Below the pieces are notes generated by a model, which saw nothing but the letters and a program-made list of their open reading frames with translations, searched no databases and was not told the origin of the DNA. From the NCBI GenBank assembly GCA_963277665.1, contig CAUJRU010000139.1, positions 1,470,128 to 1,534,127 of the forward strand: a DNA stretch of 64,000 nucleotides. The letters are read 5' to 3'. How positions within the stretch are numbered: the first letter of the stretch is position 1; every line of letters starts with the position of its first letter. This document shows, in pieces, positions 57,641-64,000 of this stretch. Origin of the DNA: Viscum album. Lineage: Eukaryota > Streptophyta > Magnoliopsida > Santalales > Viscaceae. The translations under genes were made by a program, and so were the position numbers.

Positions 57641-60010
57641 TAATTGTTTATATAAACACAATTAATTTAATTAGTTAATTTAATTTTAATATTAAATTAA
57701 ATTAATTATAAAATATTTTTTTGTTAAAAAAATAATAATTTTAATACGTCAAATAATTAATTTAACTTTGGTATTAAATTAATTAATTAATTAGTTTTTG
57801 GACTTAAAATTAAATTAAAATCAAATAGAATATACTTAAATTATTTGAATTTAATTAATACCCTCATAATTAACTTATTATAGTTTAATATTTCCTGCGC
57901 ATAAAAATTAATTGTACTAACTGGTCTTGAGAAATTGATCTACCATGTGTATGAATTTTTTATTTAATTAGTTATTTATCTTTGTGTGATGATTGTAATA
58001 AAATAAGACTGTCAGTACATCGCTATATTTTGGTCAATATGTATAAGTGTATGCGTGTCCAATTTTATATGTCTGTATTTTGTACTTCTGAGACCCCCTC
58101 ACATACGTGCAAGTATTTTTATACTATGAAAAATATGGTTTAAGTCTCAGACCACGCCATGTCGAGATGAAATCTATATGAGAAGTGGTCACACTAGACG
58201 GGAATGAGCTGCATCATGAGTCAATTTATGACTCAGGTATGAAACCCCTAGGTCGTGGTTGATCCACTGAGTTTAAATTAATTGAAAAAAATTAGATGTT
58301 TAAGAATAATTGAGTATTTAATTTCTTTTATGTGTTTCTTTATTATTTTATGAATTTGCATGACATTGAAAACACATAAAATAATATGTAAAATGCATAA
58401 AGAAATGATTAATGTTCAATTTTCAACATGAAAACATATAATGAATAGACTAATATAAATGAATTTCATTCTTCTCCAAAAATATAAAAAACTCAATGAA
58501 ATATTAAGTAGAAAAAATGCATTCTATCATTCGAATTTGAACAAAACAAGGTTTCCGGGGTGCTCATCAGCCAAAGTTGAGGGTGCCTACCAGAGAGTTT
58601 TTTATGAGAGTGATGAGTTGATTTAACTGAAGTTGATAAAAAAGAAGTAGCCAAAGCTATCTAGCTATAACTTTAGAGGTGAACATTTAGTAAATCATAT
58701 TTATGATTTTAGACGCTGAGACTTCACTAAACAGATCAAGGAGCCACGTGTTAATAAGATTGTCCAGTCAAACACTGATCTTGAGCTCTCTAAGTAGTGG
58801 AATAGAAAAAGATTATTGACTACAAGGGAGGGTTTAAGGATCCTTACCTCTAGAATACTGAAGAGACAGAGTATTCTGATTCTAGTACCAAGGGTTCCTA
58901 GAATTTGAGAAAATAGTGGGATACATTTAATGAATGAATTAGTTAATCAATAATGTCTTGATCGGTAATCAATATAAAAGTACTAATTTTCTAGTTTTTA
59001 TTTTCGTATAAAATGGAATGTAATAACATAAAATAAACTAAGATATTTATTTGAAAAAATAAATTTTCAATCCATTAAGATTTTCCAAAGAGTGGTATAG
59101 GAACTTGTGCACAATACTATAATATTGGAAATTCAAGGTGCTGGTGTCCCCATCACCTGCTAAGTCACAATAAGAAGTGTGGGTATAAAAATTCTTATTG
59201 GAGACTCATAAACAACACATATGGTGGTTATGTCATAATGATGTAATCAAACATCAAATGTAAGTTATGGCTACTACATCATAACTTGGATGATATTACA
59301 TGTAGTCTCATCTCTGAGAAGCTTACATGGAGAAAGTGAAGAAAGATATGAAATACTGATAATTACAATGGTTTTTTTAAATTGAAAGATATATCATGAT
59401 CATTCAATAAGTCTCGTTATCATATCATTTTCACCCATATTCTCTAGTTTCGTTTATGTTTACAAAATGAACAGTATTGGAAAATTATTTTTTTCCCTTC
59501 TAGGTAAGATTCTCCAAACAATAAGAACATTAAAGAAAGGTTAATCTTTAGTTCTTAGGGAAAATAAGTTGAAAGACAAGGGAAAAAGGCCAATGGGAAG
59601 GTAGACGCCAGTGGCATCTTCACAACGTCCTTCAAATAAAAATATATGACACATGAGGTTATTTTCATCACATATCATGAAATAAATCTATGTAAGTTTA
59701 ATTAGAATGAACATAATTAAAGAAGCAAGTAATCACTTATTCTTCCGGTATATTCATCATTATTTGTAATGTTTCTATAATACCTTTTGGGTATTGAATA
59801 AATATGCCTATAAAATATGTATTTTAACACATTAACCAATCCTCACAAGGCAACACCTATGATTCCTACAATAATTACTCCTAGACCCTCTACCCTATTG
59901 GGAACTGTCCCAATACCAAGGTTGGAAACCTTGGGCCTCACTGGGGATGTGTATCACACATGTGGTGCAAGGCCACACCTATAACTCATTACCTAAATAC
60001 ATGTTTTACT
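57641..60010 (+). other. Decayed leader/gag region, probably copia F
   Basis: No open frame. 57641-57900 is extremely AT-rich (TTAATTTAATT repeats). A basic KDKGKRPMGR-like stretch near 59571-59605 may be part of gag. Assignment to copia F rests only on position before its reverse transcriptase and RNase H remnants. Confidence 0.4.
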
Positions 60011-60160
60011 CCCATGGTTTAGATTAGTGGTATCCCCCCTATGGGTCTTAGAGAGTTCTTGAGTTCGAGTCTCTCCGAGTACATCCCAACATTGTATGTT
60101 GTCTGCTTTTCTTTGTAATGTTTCCCCTTCCCCAAATAAACTAATCCTTGAGACTCAAAT
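60010..60160 (+). repeat. tRNA-derived SINE-like sequence
   Basis: A-box-like TAGATTAGTGGTA near 60021 and B-box-like GAGTTCGAGTCTC near 60060, about 40 bases apart. The body ends in TTTGTAATGTTTCCCCTTCCCC. Similar build to 31245-31375 but a different sequence. No clear target duplication. Confidence 0.5.
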
Positions 60161-62820
60161 TTTTTAATACATTAACCAATTAAGTATATAAACAGTATTG
60201 GAAGTAAGGTATATTCTTCAATAGGTTGAGAAACGGTGGTTCCTTAGCCAGTGGTGAGAAACATACAACTTCTAGTTACCAATTGAATGATTATAGTAGA
60301 TGTTTTATTGAGTATAACCAAAAAAATTATCTCACGTGTAATTTGGATTCATGGAGAAATTATTATGGTTTAGGAATGAATGTTGTTTGTGGTGTTTGAT
60401 ACTCAATAAATAGTTCAGTGTTACATGAATCATAGAAAATACTTGATGAATATAAAATATAAGACTTATATACCCAGTTGCAGAAAGATAATTCTTTGTC
60501 AAGTAAAACTAAAATTAGACATCAAGGATATACCTGGAATGGAATATAGACTTAGTGGATCTAAAAACATTAGGTATTATCGACATATATACTTTATTAT
60601 TTTGGACAAATAAACCTTTATAAATAAAGTTAATCCACAAAGATTTCAGAATTAGTTCACCTAGTGAGAGTGAACTATTCATAGGGTAAGCTTGTGTTAA
60701 AAATACTTCATATGATTCCTTAAATAGTTTATTAAGTAATTATAAAGTAAAGTATGATACATGCATGGTCAAAAGATATGATTTTCTTCAGACTGGTATG
60801 CTAATGAATATCTTGACCAAGAATTTATTGATCATTAAAATGTACCATGGACTAATTCCTTAATGCACATTACCCTATCTACATCATGAAATTAATGTTA
60901 ACAAGGAGGATCGATGATATGTTTTACATGTTAACATTGATAAAAAATTCATCATGGAGTAATTATTAAACACACATTTTCTTATACACATCAGATACAT
61001 GATGTTCGTAAAAGTAGTATCAATGTTGAGACTAATAATCATTGCAGAAACGTCCATTATATTTCAAGATGTGCTTTGGAAATAATGATGTTATCCCATA
61101 ACTTTATGTCAAATGTAATGAAAAATGGATATCATATCATTTGTATTTTGATGGAAATCCATTATCATAAGAACATGCATTTAGATGCAAAGACTTTGTT
61201 ATGATATAAACAAACTTGTATTAAGAAAACCAAATTGTGCATCTAAAGTAATTATCCTAAAAGTTTCTTAGGATATTACATAAATCCCTATGATAGAAAA
61301 GTTGTAGTAATGTGATAGGATACATTTCTATAAAAGGATGCACATATCTACATTAGATATTAGGAGAAATATTGACTTGGATTTAGTCAATGATTAGAGA
61401 TAAAAAAAATATTTGACATAGCAGCATGTTCTACAAGAGGTGTGGAAGAAAATGTTTTAGAGACACATACTTCTTAAGAAGCATAAAACCAAGGTGATGG
61501 TTTTATATTTACTATGTTCAAATTATATTTTATTCATTGAGAATAATAATTCCTATAATTAAGTTGTATTTAGAAATAATCTATGATCGAAAAAGTCACT
61601 TAAAATTTAAAAATAGATTCTATGTATCAAACAACAGGGGATTATTATTTTGAATACTACGATAGGTATTCAAGTGAGACGATACATGGATGGTATAAGG
61701 GTGGTGCCAATAAGGCTCATTTGGTAACACGAAGTTGTTATTCCTAAATCCATTAGAATTTTACTTGTCATAGAATATTTATATGATCATATTATTGGGC
61801 ATTGTATTTCAAGACTACCAATTATGGAAGGTGTTTGTACGATGCAATAAAAAAGGAATGGTAACATCATAGAATGAAAATAAGGGTTCAAGTTACTAAA
61901 ATATAATTTAGGATTGAAGTAACAAAAAAGATCATAGAACATTTGTTAGGAATGAATCTTTCCCATGTGTCTATCATAGGTTAGTGGGTGTGCCATTGTT
62001 TTACAAGTACAAAATTTTTGGTAACATATGGAAAATATTATGGGTCTTATAGTTTTTTAAGAGAATAATCAATGAATTCTCCAGAGATTGACTAAAATTC
62101 GAAACCTAAGTTCTAGGGAATAAGATCTAAGAATGTAGATCTAATAGTTTTTTAGACCTATTCCACATTACATATACTGACATGATATTGAAAAATATAT
62201 TTTAGAATAATATTAGAGATAATTTTTACTAGTGTCACATGGTATAAATCTCTCCATGTAGACTTGCATGAGCATAAGAGGTGGTTAAACTGGTGAGTTT
62301 AAATTCCATACACTTAAATTATGGAGAAATCACATATACCATGATATGTATAAGAAAATATATTTATAATATATAATTTATGATAGGAAAATATCAATTA
62401 TATTCAGGATAACTACATGGGAAGCAGTCAAAACTATCCAATTGCACTTGAAGAAGTTGAAAGGATATGCACGTGTTATGTTGAGAAGAAGGGATAATAG
62501 TTTTGATGGACACAAACTAGTATTCCTTAGATAAATGTGATCTAATATTGTACTCATTCTTAGGGAATGAGTGAGACATGCTTGTACAAGATAGTGGTAA
62601 CCATATCTACCAATACCGAGTATGTTACATCTTCTGAGGCAGCTAAGAAGAAATTATTAAACACAATTATTTGTTCCAGTTCTTGGAATTTCACCATGTA
62701 ATTAAAGTTTTATCATAATGAAAATTATATTAATATTACTAGAAACTCAATTTGTGACTCAACAGAAAAATGATTTTAATCATGTGAGAGATAATAAGGA
62801 TCGTCAGCAAGCTAGCTTCA
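60161..62820 (+). pseudogene. Copia F pol remnant, very decayed
   Basis: Recognisable only in patches: a reverse-transcriptase patch near 61700-61735 (ANKAHLVTRS, compare the usual YKARLVAKG) and RNase H near 62600-62660 (TISTNTEYVTSSEAAKK, compare STTEAEYIAASEAAKE). Stops in all frames. It ends at the purine tract before the LTR at 62837, which fixes orientation and identity as copia. The oldest coding remnant in the window. Confidence 0.6.
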
Positions 62821-62836
62821 GTGCAAGTGGGATTTT
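62821..62836 (+). other. Polypurine tract of copia F
   Basis: GTGCAAGTGGGATTTT before TGTAATAGTGGGTTCC; a decayed form of the AAGTGGGAGATT tract common in copia elements. Confidence 0.6.
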
Positions 62837-63355
62837 TGTAATAGTGGGTTCCCTAAAACCAACTAAAAAATACTGTTTTATTACCATTTCATTTATACAA
62901 TGAGATATACATGATTTAAACATACCATTTTAGTGTATACATTTCTTCATCCACTATCTAAATGGTAATTTCCATATATTAATTATTGCTTAAAAAGGTT
63001 ATAGCAGATCCCCTGCTATAATGAGAATCTTCAGATACTATTAAATTAATCTTAAACAAATGTACTATGGTCATGATACATTATACTTACTAGACAAAAT
63101 TGATGTATGATTATCAGGTGTTGGGGGATTATAAACATTGAGGCTTATTCTCATAATGTTCACAAATAATGATCTATGGTATGTGAGATCATGAGGACAA
63201 ACCCACAAATAAGAACACATGTTTTAGGTGTCATTGGATGTTCATATTAATAGAAATGTGCCCTGGTCTCATAACTTTTGATCATTATCAATGTGTGTCA
63301 TTCTAACACATACTTTGATGTAAGACAAAACCATGATAAAGAAATCATGATGAGG
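62837..63355 (+). repeat. 3' LTR of copia F, part before CACTA-2
   Basis: Collinear with 9979-10501 (shared starts and ATTATCAATGTGTGTCATT, ACCATGATAA.GAAA). Interrupted at 63356 by CACTA-2; the rest would follow outside the window. Confidence 0.75.
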
Positions 63356-64000
63356 CACTGGTGCAGAAAACGTTTTTAACGTCACCATTTTTTTTGTCGG
63401 TTATATTTAACCGACGTGATAATCTGTGATATGGGGTTTTTTATGTCGGTTATTTTATAAACTATGTAAAAAATGCAGAGAGTAAATTTTTTACATCAGT
63501 TATTTTAATAACCAACGTTAAAAATTGCATGCGTTCGTTTTTTACATTGGTTATAAATTAACCGACTTAAAAAAAACAAAATGCGGTGTTTTTTACGTTG
63601 GTTATCAAATAACCGACGTAAAAAATGAGGTATCTACAAATTTTTTACGTTGGTTATAAAATAACCGACGTATAAAAGCTTCATTTGAGGCCTTTTTAAC
63701 GTTGGTTATATTATAACCAACGTAAAAACTGTGATTTCTGATGTATTTTTTATGTCAGTTATTGAATAACCGACGTAAAAAACCAACACGCGGATTTTTT
63801 TACGTCGGTTATAAAATAACTGGTGTAAAAAAAGAGGTATCTGATACATTTATAACGTCAGTTATTATAATAACCGACATTATAAATGTAATAAAAATAG
63901 TTTATAACATCTGTTATTAAATAATAGATGTTATAAAACATTTAAAAAATTAATATTCCCCATGGATTGTCATTTACGATTTTTCGATCGACAGTCCAGT
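63356..64000 (+). mobile_element. 5' end of a second CACTA transposon (CACTA-2), runs off the window
   Basis: Starts CACTGGTGCAGAAAACG, two differences from the reverse-complemented end of CACTA-1. It is followed by the same kind of sub-terminal palindromes. The insertion point corresponds to the uninterrupted sequence at about 10501 in the other LTR of copia F. The second end and 3-base target duplication are not in view. Confidence 0.78.
63388..63940. repeat. Sub-terminal palindromic repeats of CACTA-2
   Basis: Eleven units at about 50-base spacing, each of form TTTTTACGTCGGTTAT - few bases - ATAACCGACGTAAAAA. Spacers vary. The last unit (near 63900) has both arms changed together, ACATCTGTTATT with AATAATAGATGT. 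Confidence 0.82.

Larger units (their letters stand above)
9979..64000 (+). mobile_element. Copia F with nested insertions (outer element, runs off the window)
   Basis: Two plus-oriented sequences at 9979 and 62837 are related over at least 500 bases: both start TGTAATA.TGGG, share GAGATATGCATGATTTA-like and GGTGTC.TTGGATGTT-like blocks, and are followed or preceded by the proper signals. The left copy is followed by an initiator tRNA-Met primer site at 12032; the right copy is preceded by an RNase H remnant and a purine tract. The coding part is the decayed 57640-62836 block. Between them lie copia A with its nest, the MULE region and copia G. Angela-like (Tork clade), judging from LTR length and LTR similarity to copia C. 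That everything between belongs to one nested element is inference. Confidence 0.55.

Overview
The window is plant nuclear DNA, AT-rich and made almost entirely of transposable elements. No ordinary host gene, rRNA or tRNA gene was recognised. Evidence for a plant is the set of element types: Tekay/Del-like Ty3/gypsy elements with very long LTRs, several Ty1/copia elements primed by initiator tRNA-Met, CACTA elements with sub-terminal repeats, a MULE next to a plant-mobile-domain gene, and tRNA-derived SINE-like sequences. The species cannot be told from the sequence. All boundaries and family names come from reading the sequence by eye; no alignment or database search was run.

Left edge (1-9978): a Tekay-like gypsy remnant has an LTR tail (1-578) fused directly to the middle of the integrase, then a polypurine tract and a full LTR (1502-5143). 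It sits in or beside the 3' part of a CACTA element (Ulp1-like remnant, G-rich array, palindromic sub-terminal repeats, TAGTG terminus at 7513). The CACTA ends inside the pol gene of a broken plus-strand copia element E (7514-9978).

Centre (9979-64000): this reads as a nest. Copia F (plus strand, about 2-kb LTRs) starts at 9979 and its 3' LTR begins at 62837. Near its primer site lies copia A (minus, 12048-41379). Copia C (minus, 15162-39170) is inserted in the pre-integrase region of A. C is itself interrupted twice: a 4.2-kb solo Tekay LTR (17047-21269, target duplication GTATT) lies in its 3' LTR, and a gag-only gypsy element (27312-37033, target duplication GTGAA) lies in its 5' leader. 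That gag-only element has an intact 355-residue Gag, a primer site, a polypurine tract and 3.4-3.7-kb LTRs, but no pol: a TR-GAG type non-autonomous element.

Right part: a decayed MULE transposase gene (43143-45715) and a plant-mobile-domain gene (46290-48480) are followed by a 12-copy, 177-bp tandem array (48960-51015). A fairly well preserved copia G (51781-57331, target duplication GTTGC) follows, then the heavily decayed coding region of F (57640-62836). A second CACTA of the same family begins at 63356 in the 3' LTR of F and runs off the window.

The most unusual signal is a short hairpin module in the transcribed part of the Tekay LTRs: a constant core containing the palindrome CGTACGTACG between arms that change from copy to copy yet stay complementary. 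Similar maintained dyads occur in the CACTA sub-terminal repeats, in the 177-bp array and in the leader of copia C.
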